Positions 44,726 through 57,816 of a DNA stretch of 64,000 bases are shown here, in pieces. Under the pieces are notes generated by a model. It was not told the origin of the DNA and ran no database searches. It was given only the letters and a program-made list of their open reading frames with translations. The stretch comes from Parasitella parasitica. Lineage: Eukaryota; Mucoromycota; Mucoromycetes; Mucorales; Mucoraceae. The position numbers were made by a program, and so were the translations under genes. The DNA lies in NCBI GenBank assembly GCA_025201805.1, contig MU619239.1, forward strand, positions 236,236 to 300,235. Direction: 5' to 3'. Position 1 is the first letter of the stretch, and each line of letters starts with the position of its first letter.

Positions 44726-47700
44726 TAGTAGCACATCATTAGCCAATGCATACTTAAGCCGATTTTATTCCCCCAAAGAGTTCCAAACATCACTTGTCTA
44801 TGTCAGCCCTGAACAAACAGGAAGAACTGCGAATGCGTTGGACCATAGGGCGGATCTATATTCACTGGGGATCATGTTTTTTATAATTTTAACTGATAGA
44901 AATCCGTTTGCAGGTACAGCCATGGATGTGATTCGTGCCATTTTGTCTAAAAACGTGCCTCTTGTACATACAATCCGAAGTGACATCCCACCTATCGTAA
45001 GCTTAATTATCGACAAACTGACAAGAAAGACAGTAAATGAAAGATACGACAGTGCGTATGGCCTCAGAGAGGATTTATTAGAGTGTCAGCGAAGGCTTGA
45101 GAATGGAAATCCTAACGAGGTAAATGTGCATTTACTTTCTTGTAGTTTGAAGGCAGCAGAAGTAATAACACAATCCTTTATATTTGCAGACGTTGGTTTA
45201 TTTTCCACTGGGTCTCAGAGACATAAATCCGGTGTTCAAAGTATCCGATGGCATCTATGGACGACATAAGGAATCCGAATTAATCAGCTCCATTATTGAA
45301 AACACTTACAACGTCCACCAAAAAGAAAAAATCAAGAACAAGAAGGTGCTTGTGACAAAAAACGTGTCTGAGGATTCCAGCACACCATCGACTATGGAAT
45401 CTGCAACGACCACAGCTTTGATTTCCTCACCTGTAACAGAAAAAGCAAACAAGACACAAGACAATAGTCCCTTGAAAGAAGCTGATAATCTACTTCGAGT
45501 TAACTCGTCGACATCACTTGACCATACCAACTGCGAGGTCATTGTACTGAGAGGGGTAGGTGGTATTGGCAAATCAACACTAGTGTCTACATTGAATGTG
45601 CAAGCACGCCATTGCGGATACACAGCTTGCGCAAAATTCGATAAAAATCAAAAGAGACCCTACAATGGACTACTGCGATGTCTCTCTTCCATTCTTCGAC
45701 AGCTGTTGACCGAATCAGAACATGTGATTAGAGAATTCTACAGAGATCTAAAGGAAAATTTAGGGCCACAGTTCAGCAACGTTCGATTAATGGTTAATAT
45801 GGTACCTGAATTGAAGCCTATTTTGTACGACTATCGAGAGAGAATCAGCCTGCCCGACGATGATGCTTTGAGCAACATTTTGAACACTGAAACCAGATTT
45901 CATTCAGTAAGTGGACATTTGCTGCCATGGTATACTGAACTGACACTGTGTTTGTTAATAAAAAGGTCTTTTTGAACATCATCCGCACCATTGCTAGGAG
46001 GAAACTATTAACACTGGTGTGTGCATATAAACATGCCGCATGAATACTTGTGCTAATTGTGCTATTTTAGTGTTTGGATGACTTACAAGAGGCAGACGAA
46101 CCGTCTATCAACTTGATTAGTGCGCTGATTTCCTCAAGGACGACCATGCTAGTTATTTTAACTTTTAGAGATGGAGACGAAACACCTCAGCAAGTAGTAG
46201 ACATACTAGAAAAGTGCATTAATCCAGTTACAATCATACAACTCGTGCCGCTGGAGAGGGAAGGACTCAGAAACCTTGTCTTGGACACATTCTATAATAC
46301 GCACAAGTCATCAAGTACTCTTTTGTACTACGAAATGGAGAAAGGGCAGCAGCAGCAAATCGAAACTATCATGCCTTTGGTCGACATCATTTACAGCTGG
46401 ACACGTGGAAACCCCTTTTACGCCAAGCAGTTTCTCAAAACCATGAAAAGAAAAGATGATATTTGGTTTGACTGGACGGTCAAGAACTGGAAGTTTAGAT
46501 TAGACAACATCAAGAAACTATTTGACAACACCAAGCAGCAGTTTCTACCCAAAAAGGCCGGTTTGAACAGTGCAGCAGAAGTAGCCTTTGTTAATGGGCC
46601 TCAGCTGCAGCAGCAACAATATCATCACTCAAATCATTCTATATTCGATGTTCGAAACCTAGTCTCGCATTTGCGTTCGTTGGATCTTAGTGCGCAGTAT
46701 TTCCTTATGTGGGCAAGTTTAATGGGCCATGTCTTCAACTTTAGAAGAATCAAATGGCTAATGATGGCTTCCAGCACAGGCGGCGATACATCTGACGAAA
46801 ATAGCAGTACGAACAGCAGCAGTACTCCTTGTGCCTATAAGATTCCTGATGAAGGAGTAAGCATTGGGAGTAATAATACCCGAACAAATCCTACCGCATC
46901 GCCTATGCTACCAACCAACCCATCCACGCCACCTGTGCTCACGTTTGAGGAGGAGCAAAAGAGGTCGAATCAAGCTATGCTAGGCCTCCAAATAGCTCTG
47001 CACGAAGGCATCATTCAGTACAAAGTAGGCAATGATTTCCACTTTATCCATGATCGATACTGTCAAGCCGCATCCATGCTCATCGTAGACTCTGCTCAGC
47101 GAGAAAACATGCATCTCAAAATTGGGCAAATGCTGATGATGGAGGAAGAGATGGAGGAAGAGGATAATGTGTTTCTGACAGCAGATCATTTTGTCAAGAG
47201 TGCTGGGCTCATACGATTTATTGAAAAGAGGAAATGCTACCGCGATATCCTTGTCAAAGCGGGCAATGAAGCAACCTTGTCTGGAGCCTTGCAAATATCC
47301 GCTACTTATTACCAGTGCGCATTATCACTATTAGATGATGATATTGAAAAGCGATGGCAAGACAGCCATGATAGTTCGTTCTCGGAAACACTAAACATCT
47401 ACATGAAGATTCTTGAGCTTAATATGCTAAACAACAACGATAAAACCAGAGCAGCACATATCAGCAGCTCTCAAGATGCTACAGAGAAGCAGCAGTTTAC
47501 AGATATTACAGTAGCTACTATAAAATCTATCATGGCAGACGATAGTAGCAGACTTGCGACTGCCAAAACCCGCATCATCCAAGACGAAGCCCGAGATTCC
47601 ATGGTTAAACAAATCATGGCCCACACTCAAGACCACCCGTTTGAAAGAGCTCAAGCCTGGCGAATACAGGCATACATCTGTTTCCAGCAATCACAATATC

Positions 47701-50700
47701 GAAAAGGCATTTCTAACATCCTCCAAGGCTTAGAGGAACTAGGCATTGTCGTTGACACAAACATCACAAACCAAGAAGCACTGCAGTACTACCAAGCTGT
47801 CAAATCAACCATAACAGAGACTGGCTTTGAGATATTGGCCAAGTCAGGCCCATGTCAAAATGCAAAACAGATTGCCATAATGGCGCTCCTGAACGAAGCT
47901 TGCATTGGTGCCTACTGGATAAACCCGATTTTGGTCGAGTTTTTTGCTCTCAAATTGTGCGACTTTTCATTAAGGCATGGATATACTTCGGCGAGCGGTG
48001 GAGGTTTTATTTGGGCGGGATGCACAGCTACTCGCGTATCTGAGTTTACGTTTGCTGCTCAACTGGGAAAATTTGGCATGGCTATCAGTGAGAAATACGC
48101 AGGCAACTCTGAAATTGCTCGGGCCATCATTGTGCATCATGCATTGTTGGCTCAGTGGACCGGTGTTCATGTACGAGAGTACATTTATCAATACCAGCGA
48201 GCCTATAAATATGCCATTGCAGGTGGTGATCAGGTAAAAAGATATCTATGGTTTACACGTGTATATATCTTACTCTGCATAGTTATTTTCGTCGATGGCC
48301 TTGTTCCATGTAGCTTCTACGCTATATTGGACAAGCTGTAACCTGTCTGAATTGCGTTGGCATCTGAACCACTCTTTGGAAGAATGCAGCAAAAGTAGTT
48401 CTAAAGACGTACTAATTATGAACATTTCATTGTGGAGATCGGTACTTGTTTTTCAGGGCAAGACCGACATTACGATGGATCCAGAGACGATGATGAATGA
48501 TTCGGACAGCAACTTTGACGAGCCTTCTTTTGTGCAAGATGTCAAGAGCCAAAGTGTGAATTCTGGAAACCCTCTCAATTGGCACTACAGCTTCAAGATG
48601 ATTCTGCTGTTCCATTTTGGTTTTACACAAGCTGCATCAGATCTAGGATTCAAGATTTTTGACAATTCCGTAAATGAGGCAGTGTAAGTTTTATTGTCTA
48701 TTTTTCATCTCTCTGTCCCTGTTAGTTTTGGCTATAACATCAAGCTACGTATTTAATATATATGCATTATATATATAGACATCGACACGTCGGTATTGCC
48801 ATGTACTATCATTGCATTGCGATTGTAGAATCTTTAAGAAGCCCCGATCTTGAGCCCGATACCCGAGAGAAATACGAAAAGCAGCTCCACAAGAACGAAA
48901 GAAGGCTGAATGAGCTTGCAACACACTCCGAGGTCAACTACCGCATGTACCATAAAGTGGTGGTAAGTTTTTTTTTTTTTTTTTTGCTCCTGTAATTCAG
49001 GTACAATGAATGCTCAGTTATATGCATAATAGCAAGCGCAAATATCCACTCTGGACACGAGCAATCTAAACGAGAGTTTACGTCTTTACAACCAAGTCAT
49101 GGAGCTTGCGCTAAAAGGTAATTGGTATTCGTTCTTGGGGTTAACATTCGAACTTGCGTCCGAGCATTATATGCGATGCGGGCTTACCATGCTGGCTGTG
49201 CCTACATTGTCAAAATCAATCGAGTTCTACGCTCGTTGGGGTGCGTTTGGTAAGGTGCAATATCTCAAGAACAAGTACAGTAAACAGCTGGATAGCCTGC
49301 CTATCGCTGGCAAGGAAGATATGTCCGTGCAGACCGATGATGTGATTGTAGGCCTCACCACGACTGTTGCTGACAAAAACTTTAGTATCTGGGACAACAA
49401 CAGCAGTGATGAAACGACCCCTGATCCATCTCTCAAGGAAATGTATAGCAATGAAGATCCTCTGCAGCAACATGAGGGTGTGGGCATAGAACCAGGAAAT
49501 GATGCAGTGATTGGCAGTAGTGAGATTTTGTCAGGCAACAACATTACTTCAGAAGACGTGGATGCGATGCGAGAGGAAACATTATTTTCCTTGGATATGG
49601 TGGACCTGACTTCTATTATCAAGAGTTCTCAAGGTTTGTATGTGTATACGAATAGACCGAGTGCATTGACCAAACCAATTCCTCATAGTTATATCTAATG
49701 AAATGAATTCGTTTGACGAACTTTTGAAAAAGATGATGGGCATTATCATGGGCAATTCTGGCGCAGAATCTGGCGCCATCATCATAAAGGAAGGTGTATT
49801 TGGCATCGTAGCCTATTCAGTTCGGTCTACTGATACATGTCAAACTTACGAACCGCCACTTTCTCTTCGTGATGACGATGACAAAGTATCTACATCCATT
49901 GTGCATTATGTGATCCACACACACGCAAATCTGTTTATTTCAAACGTGGAGGGTGACCCTCGGTTCAATACCGGCGACGCTGGCATGAAAAAGGGAGCCG
50001 TGATTTGCTTGCCCATTATGCACAAAAGTACCCTTGTAGGCGTGCTATACCTTCAAGCCAACTTGAACACATTTACTCACAAGCATGCCAATGTCCTTGC
50101 TCTTTTATGTGATCAGATCGGTATCTCGATCACCAACGCACTCCTGTTCAAGTCTGTGCAAAAGGCTACAAAAGCCAACGCCCTTATGATTGAAAGCCAA
50201 CTCAAGGCGTTGGAAGAAGCTCGTGCCAGCAAAGAACAAGCTCTGCGTGCCACTAAAATGAAATCCAATTTTCTAGCAAATATGTCTCACGAACTGCGTA
50301 CTCCGTTTTCTGGCTTTTACGGTATGATCTCTTTGCTGAGCGAAACACGTCTGGATGCAGAGCAAAGGGAATTTGTATCTATTGCAAAACAGAGCTGTGA
50401 GATGCTACTACACATCATTGATGATCTGCTGGATTTCTCAAAGCTGGAGGCACATAAGGTCAAGCTGTTGCACGGCCTATTCTACATCGAAGACCTAATA
50501 GCTGATCGCATGGAGCTGCTCATTACACTTGCAGCCAACAAAAATGTAGAACTGACTTACTCCATCGAGGAAGATGTTCCGTCGATAATCTTTGGTGATG
50601 GCAATCGCATTGGCCAAATTCTGATGAATTTAATTGGCAACGCGATCAAGTTTACACACCACGGTGAAGTTGTGGTGCGATGCTCTGTAGATAAAAGCAG

Positions 50701-52240
50701 CAGTGCACAAAAGGAACCAGACGATATGACACTCATGATATCTGTGCAGGATACCGGCATCGGCATGTCTGAAGAGGAGATCAAGGGTCTGTTTTTACCC
50801 TTTAGCCAAGTGGATGGGTCTACGACAAGGTATTTGTAAAATTAATTTCAAATACGAGTGTACATCTAATACATGAAGAATAGAAACTTTGGCGGCACTG
50901 GCCTCGGTCTATCGATATGCTTACAACTAGTTAAGCTAATGCATGGCAAAATTCAAGTAGAATCAGTTGTGAATGGAGGATCCACATTCTCATTCACGAT
51001 CCAAGTGAAGACTGTCGATTCTGAAGCAAAGACTGACGCTAATTATGATTCACGCAACTCCTCCATCCGAGAATTGCAACAGCAGCTGGGACAACCTTGC
51101 TTGTTAATCATAGGCTTAGAACGTGTCAAATCCATGATCCAGTCATTTATACCTTGGGCCAAACATTTGGGACACGCGAATTCAGTCGCTGAGGGCATCG
51201 ATGCAGCTCTTTATAATGCTGGAAACAACGCTCCTTATGATGTTATTGTGCTTGATTCGCCTAATCCTGAAGATTTGCTATTCTTGATCAAGCATATTGA
51301 GGAGATGCCTGCTCTTGGAAGCATGCGAATTTTGATGTTACTTGCGCCTACTGTTGATAACATGCGTCGCCATTTCGCGCATAACACCGTAACGGCAAAT
51401 AGTGATAAAAAGGATGGTTCCCCTATTCCAACAGCGGAAACAGCAGAATTGGCTGATCACGAAGGCGATCATCTACAACATCATCATGTATTCCATCCTC
51501 TAGTTACACGTTTGTCGAAGCCCATTCGAACCGTGAGACTACTGAATACACTTGTGAAGATGCTATCGAAAACTGCTGTTGCCATAGAAACCGAAAAAAC
51601 TCATGGAAAAACATTGCAAGCGCTGACAGATAGCACACTACCTCTCACAGACTCTGCATTAGCATCCGTCGATAACAATACCGAATTACTGGAAGCAGAA
51701 CATGTCCCAGAGATTGTCCCCACGCTATTAACACCTACGTATTCAAGGAAGAAACATGAAGCCTTTTCACCAGAAGAACTGGCCCAGTTTAAAGGCCAAA
51801 AGATTCTTGTTGCTGAGGATAATTTCATCGCACAACAATTGATTGTCAAACAGCTGAATCGACTAGGCTTTGTTGTAGACAAGTGCAATAATGGCTTCGA
51901 GTGCTTTGATACTTGGAAAGCACGAGGGCCTGGCTTCTTTGGATTGGCTTGGATAGATCATCATATGCCTGGTTGTGATGGGTTGGAGGCAACAAGAAAG
52001 ATTCGCGCCTACGAGAAAGAAAAGGGATTAGTCCCAACATTACCGATCATTGCACTGACAGGTATGTGATTTATGTGGTATTTTTTCAAAAGATAGCTCA
52101 CATTTCCTTGTTGTGTATGTGTAGCCGATATTCAATCGACTGCACAAACAAACTGTTTTAATGCTGGCATGAACGATTATGTAACAAAACCTCTGATGCA
52201 AAAAGATTTGGCAATGATATTAAGGAAATACTGCTTGTAA
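43640..52240 (+). CDS. Hybrid histidine kinase with N-terminal kinase-like and AAA domains (group X type)
   Basis: This is a very large phosphorelay sensor, like fungal Chk1/Mak-type kinases linked to oxidative stress and morphogenesis. The 11 exons are 43640-43854, 43907-45119, 45190-45906, 45966-46016, 46071-48233, 48283-48683, 48779-48962, 49033-49633, 49689-50829, 50884-52061 and 52125-52240, giving 2659 residues. Domains in order: Ser/Thr-kinase-like (about 25-460), with HGELRP and WNFGG where HRDLKP and DFG are expected; AAA-type ATPase with Walker A GVGGIGKST (near 598) and Walker B LCLDDLQEAD (near 733); a long helical region; GAF (about 1870-2010). Then come HisKA with the H-box His at 2049, HATPase with N-box Asn at 2166 and GGTGLGLSI, and a receiver with Asp 2587 (WIDHHMP) and a VTKPL lysine. 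A long Asn/Ser tract is encoded near 44590-44736. All core phosphorelay residues are present. Confidence 0.95.
44590..44736 (+). repeat. AAC/ACC/AGC trinucleotide tract inside the kinase gene
   Basis: About 49 codons of imperfect AAC, AAT, ACC and AGC repeats encode an Asn/Thr/Ser tract within the kinase-like domain. The tract keeps the reading frame. Confidence 0.92.
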
Positions 52241-52647
52241 TTTTATGACAATAATAATAAACTTTATTACATACAATAGTTTAAAGGATATTCTTTCGGT
52301 AGCCTGCTATGTAAATGACTGCGAAACCTCCAGTGATGCGCATAAAGTATAGCTTTGGATATTATGGGTGGAATGAAACAGTTGCAAAATCAATCTTTTA
52401 GGCCGTTCATCAAAAGATACGGCAGATTTCACAAGCTATACGTTTAACCCATCGATAGAGCCTCTTTTATATGATAGACTAGTTTTTAAGACATTATGAT
52501 TTGTGATGTTACAATAAGGCAAATAAAGTGATTGTTAGTTATAGACTTGATTAAAAAGTTTTTAAAGGAAAATGTGAATACTGAACTAATTTATATTGAT
52601 GAGGTTCGTGGTCTGTATCACGAATTATTACTATACAAAAACAGGTT
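52241..52647. other. Convergent 3' region, no gene seen
   Basis: This AT-rich stretch lies between the hybrid kinase stop and the Duo1 stop. An AATAATAAA stretch right after the kinase gene could serve as a polyadenylation signal. Confidence 0.45.
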
Positions 52648-53028
52648 TTAATCACTCGCACGACGTTTTCTGCTATTTGGCTTCCAAGTGTCGTCTTCCA
52701 GCACAGCCTTTACATCCTGGGTTTTCTTCAAAATTTCAACCCATATGTCTAATAATTTATTTGCTTGATTCACTGTTTCTGAAAATTGATGTATTTTGCT
52801 GCCTGCTTCTGCAAAATCCTCTATCACACCTTCCAAAACTCGATTTATTGATTGTACGGACTCATACTCTAGTTTGAGCTGCTGGTTTTCCGCATCCGAA
52901 TTGCTTGGATTGTCAACAGGTGGTTCTTCTTGTTGGTTTTGTGGTATAGCGAGAAGGGTGGACCTTCTGCCGCTTTTATTGAATGCAATTGTGTGGCGAG
53001 ATTTAGGCGATGATTCTGGTTCGTCCAT
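52648..53028 (-). CDS. DUO1: DASH complex subunit Duo1
   Basis: Duo1 is part of the ten-protein DASH/Dam1 ring that couples fungal kinetochores to microtubules. The single exon encodes 126 residues. The conserved helical core is at about 48-105: LKLEYESVQSINRVLEGVIE, then TVNQANKLLDIWVEILKKTQ, then a LLEDxxW-like end (AVLEDDTWKPNS). The C terminus is basic (RKRRASD). The chosen start gives MDEPESSP; an in-frame ATG 39 bases upstream (53067) would add 13 hydrophobic residues and seems less likely. The length is short compared with yeast Duo1 (247 residues), but the core is complete. Confidence 0.85.
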   Translation of the reverse strand: MDEPESSPKSRHTIAFNKSGRRSTLLAIPQNQQEEPPVDNPSNSDAENQQLKLEYESVQSINRVLEGVIEDFAEAGSKIHQFSETVNQANKLLDIWVEILKKTQDVKAVLEDDTWKPNSRKRRASD

Positions 53029-54171
53029 ATTAAAGAAAAAGCTAAAAGCTGGGTTCCATAAAAGCATCCCAGATATACTCGCGCGTCTTCGCTCGCTGCA
53101 CTTGAATAGTGCTCCCTGAGAAGAGCCATCTCAATTCTAATCATCAAGCCCTGTCCTGTAAATATTTAGTATTGGCATCAACGCTGCGCGATCTGTTTGA
53201 ACAATTTTTAAATTATCGACTAATTTTGATGTTCAAGTACGATAGCGTTGCGAAATGGTCTTTTGCTCAAAATTCGACTTACATTCTACACATGCATGTC
53301 CATAAGCAGTTTGGTAGGACATCTCTTTAAACGATGAGTGATAAAACTAAACCTTCAATATTATGTAATTACAATGCAAAAATCACAATATAATGCCAAC
53401 TGATTTGTTCATTAGAGCTTATGAGATTGTACTACACATTTAAATGTGGAAATAGCAATATCTAGAAAAGAAATTTGATGCATGACATACAGCAAGAGAA
53501 AAATATTCTTCTGGGTATCTGATTTATGTATACTGATGCTTGGCATTTCAGCTTGTTTGAGGCAATTCTTCGGTTAATAACCAGGCCGTGATATATAATA
53601 TATATATAAAAAAGCTGACAATCATCGAAAATATGGCCTGCTTTGCTTGCATTTTCCAATGTTATTTATCTATCTGTCGATTAATAAATGTAAAAGTGTC
53701 TCCTTATCGCAGCACTGAACCATTCTTGCATTCGATTACGGCTTTTTGCTGAACAAATCCACAATAATCACTAATATTTTTAAAAACCAGAATGTTTTTG
53801 TTACACTACCAGCATCGTGAGAAATATGTAAACGTCAAAAATAAATGATTGAGAAAGATCTGAATCAAGAATATCCACGGTTAAAATGTATTTCTTTTTC
53901 AACTTTTATCCTAAATGACTAAATTAGCTCATATGTATCAGCATTGAATTGACATGCAATGTGCATTTAAGGCCAAAATTCAATAATAATATCAGAAAGA
54001 GTTTGAATGCAAAATTGTTGTTGAAAAGAATACTTGACAGACACTTTGTTTCATTTTTTTTTTTTCCAACTTATACACCCACTTTCATCAAAAAAATTTT
54101 CGCTCTTTTTTCACTTTCCTTTTTATTTTGTTTGAATCAAAACAGAGTTAATTAATTTATTCTTTACAAAC
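53029..54171. promoter_or_regulatory. Divergent region between DUO1 and the permease gene
   Basis: This 1.1 kb AT-rich region has no coding frame of note. A TA run lies near 53593-53608, and pyrimidine-rich leader DNA (54050-54130) precedes the permease start. Confidence 0.4.
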
Positions 54172-55917
54172 ATGAAAGATCAGCTTGAACCAAGATTTGA
54201 TGACTCTAGACCCGCTGAATCATCAAAAAGCTCTGCAGTTTCACTAGGAGGTAGCGGTCAATTAGAAAAGAGAAATTCTATCACATCTGTTGAATCAGGA
54301 GTGGTGACAAATGATACCTCATCTATTGAAAGCGATGGTCCTGTTTTAGTTCCTCACATGGGCTTGATTAGTAGCTGTAACATGGTAAAGCAAATTTCTT
54401 ATCCTGTTGTATAGCTATATAAGCTAATCTAACCGATCTTTCTCTTGCTCGTCCAGATTGTTGGCCTTATCATTGGCAGCGGTATTTTTGCTTCACCTGG
54501 CCCTGTAACTTTAAAAGTAGGTGCGGTAGGTCCTTCTTTGTGCGTGTGGGCAATCGGTGGTATCCTTAGTATGATCGGTGCTCTTTGTTATGCTGAATTG
54601 GGTACAATGATCACGAAATCAGGCGGTGAATACCAGTACTTGAAAGCATCCTATGGCCTGTGTCTCGGGCTGACCTTTAGCTGGGCCAATCTTTTACTAA
54701 CGAACCCTATTGGCACTGCTTCCATTGCAACTGTATTCGCTCAATATATCATGGAAATGGCATACTTTAATCCGGATGACCCCAACGGCGAAGAAGTTGA
54801 AATGCCTGATTATGCTATCAAGCTTGTATCGATTGCTTGTATTTGGGTCGTTGTATTATTTAATGCATTTGCTAGAAAGGCAGGCGCCATGGTTGCTAAT
54901 GTATTTACTGCGGCCAAGTTGCTTGCTTTGGCCATGATTATCATTATCGGTTGGGTTTGGTTAGGCAAGGGCCACACAGAGAACTTTCAAAATGCGTTTA
55001 CTGGTAGCTCAACGAATGCTCTCGATTACGGTACTGCTATGTACATGGCCCTCTTTTCTTACAATGGCTGGAATAATTTAAACTATGGCATTGGTGAAGT
55101 CAAGAACCCTCAACGCACTTTACCCATTGCTATTTCCGTTTCTTGTATCCTTGTTACCACGGTGTATGTCCTAGGTAATATTGCCTATTTCGCTACTTTG
55201 CCTGTCGCCACGGTTGCCACCTCATCGACTGTGGCAATGCAGCTTGGTATGGTTGCCATGGGTGAAGGTGGTGCTTATTTCTTTGCTCTCATGGTAGTCT
55301 TATCTACGTTTGGTGCTGTCAACGGCAATGTTTGGGCTGCCTCCCGTCTTGTCATGACTGCCGCTAATGAAGATGCTGTCTTTATGCCTCCTTTTTTTGG
55401 TAAGCTAAACGAAAAGCGTGAGACGCCTATACGTGCTCTCATTCTCGTTGGCATAATCGCTACTATTTGGTGTATTCCTGGTGATTTTACGTATCTAGCA
55501 AAGATGTACAGTTTCACTGGCTGGCTTTTCTATGGTTTCACTGTCTTTGGCTTGATTTTGATGCGTTATAAGAAAAAGACAAGAGACTTACCTAGGCCAT
55601 TCAAGATTTGGCTTCCTTTTGCCATCTTTTTTGTTATCATCGATATTTATCTTGTCATTGCTCCTTTGATTGATGCTGGTACTGCTGGTGTATATCAGTA
55701 TATCATTTGTATCGTTATTGGTCTTTTGGCTATCCCTATTTGGTTTGTTCGCGTAAGAAAACCTAACATCGGTAATTTTTTGTTTGGCTGGATTCCCGGC
55801 TATCAAGAAGCTTTTATCCTCGAGACTCGTAGAAAAAAGGAAATCAAAAAGGCTCGCCTAGAAAACATCCAAACCCAAGAGTCTGTCATTTTGGATGATG
55901 AGAAAACTGAACTTTAG
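54172..55917 (+). CDS. L-type amino acid permease (APC superfamily)
   Basis: This is a plasma-membrane amino acid transporter resembling animal LAT proteins and fungal methionine permeases (Mup family). Exons are 54172-54384 and 54457-55917, giving 557 residues. A 65-residue Ser-rich cytosolic N terminus precedes span 1 with the GSGIFASPG substrate-binding loop. Then come SKSGGEYQYL-like KSGGEYQYLKASYG, FSYNGWNNLNYGIGEVKNP (span 6 region) and VNGNVWAASRLVMTAANE (span 8 region), all LAT/Mup signatures. About twelve membrane spans can be counted, and the C-terminal tail is charged. Substrate is not decidable. One intron after the codon for Met 71 separates the tail from the membrane domain. Confidence 0.92.
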
Positions 55918-57816
55918 GTCATCATCCATGTATATTACATAAATGTCTTTCGTCGATACCCCACACGAATGATATTTTTTTTTCTTTCTTTCGCCGTTTT
56001 TAACTACTATAATCAATGTATTAATAAATTATTTAGAGAAATAAACTTGTATATCGATAATATTCACCATGTCTTGACATATAAAAAAAGGTTTGAGGTT
56101 GTCTTGTATCAATATGCTTCAAAGCAGACTTTGCTACTTGACAGAAAATATTTATTATGCAAAACCGATATCTCCAAATAAGTCGTATATATCGAGATAT
56201 CTGAACATAACTTTCATTCTCATTAAAATATAACTTTAACAAGAACACAGCAAAATAAACACAATACAGCGAGGAATAGAGTGTATAAATGCTTTGTTTG
56301 GTTTTGTAATTCCCATTCAAGTTTCGAATTTTTGAGAAGTCGGCGTTAAATCAAGTATATCTCATTTTCAAAAACTAGTTAAAAATATATAGAAGCTTCA
56401 GAAAACTATAAAAAAAATTATGTGCGTATGCAACAAAGCGTGAAAAAAATGGTCATGTATTTTGATTTGAAATAAGAGCTCTTTCAACAGAGTAAATCAT
56501 GTTGAAAGTCGGGCGAAATAGCTTGAATCAACCAAATTAGGAGATTCGAAATCCAAAAAAGGCGATTTTTTAAGCTGCACACTTCGTTCTAATTAATAAT
56601 ATGTTAATTTCAGATACCATTTTTGAATTGATTCAATATGAACACAGCATATTTTTACTTTTGAGCCCATTTAATTCATTGCTATCTCTTTATGCCACTT
56701 TTATATAAGGGTTAAACATTTCTTCAAATTTATAGTTCATAAAAACATCGCCGCATTGCTGTCAATTACTTCTTGTCCAATAATATCCACTTATATTATA
56801 TAGTAAGTAGTAACCCTGATAGTAATGTCAACAATTAGATACACCAACCGTCCATTAATATAGTACATCATTCTACCCTTACTACTAGATAATTGCACTC
56901 TTTCACATGCTAGATATCAAAACGATATGAACTGATCGGAGAAGTAAAAACAGCACAATGATATAAGATAATAAGTAATGATATAGATGACAATAAAAGG
57001 TATCATTTTGAAGTGGACTAAACTAGATTCCCGTCATAAAATACTGTCAACATCCCAATAGCAGGGATAGGAACTGACATATGCCAAAATAGCATATTGT
57101 GTCGCTAAATAAGCCTGAAAATAAAGGATTCATCAAACAAAGAAAGCTTCCTAATCATATGAATAAAGACATGTTCAAAATGCCGTCCTTGATCCATCGT
57201 TAGATGAAGAACGTCAATAAACAACTCAATAAGATTCACACTCATGCAAGATTAGGATAGCTACGGTAGAATTATTCTATTGCCCTTATGAACGACCATC
57301 CGTAATCAACACAAGTAATACTATAGTATACTGTTAAACCAGAACGGCCAATCATAAATTATAGCAAGAAATAAAGAATAACGGAACCGCTAAGAAATAA
57401 CGATACACTTGTCTGCTGTTAAGACCTCACCTGAATAACATAAATAGAGATGTAAACAACAGCTTGTTGCACACTTGCTGCGTATTTTATTGCACTTTCC
57501 TACAAACATTTGGTTATGATTTCTGTTACTGCAACAATTGTTAATTCGGGAAAATCAATACTACTAAATAATTCAACTCGTCGATACAAGCATTTGGATC
57601 AAATAATTTAAAGGCCTTCCTCAAACAATGCGCTTTTGTTCTTGAGAAAAATTTAATAAAATAGTAAAAAAAAGTATTTTTGTAATATAATCAAGATGTT
57701 GTTTTATGATATTTTTGTTCTTTTTTATTTCTTGTCGTTGTAGTGATAGGTTTATGTTGTATACAATCTCTCCATAGAATTTTTTCTAATAGATTATTTT
57801 TGGGCTTCTATGGAAT
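55918..57816. other. 1.9 kb AT-rich convergent intergenic region
   Basis: This is the longest convergent gap in the window. It is very AT-rich, with no ATG-led frame of credible composition on either strand. No repeats or RNA genes were recognised by eye. Confidence 0.45.

Noticed and set aside
44569-44793. Cys/Tyr-rich minus-strand frame opposite the kinase gene
   Set aside because: It is the antisense reading of the AAC/ACC repeat tract.
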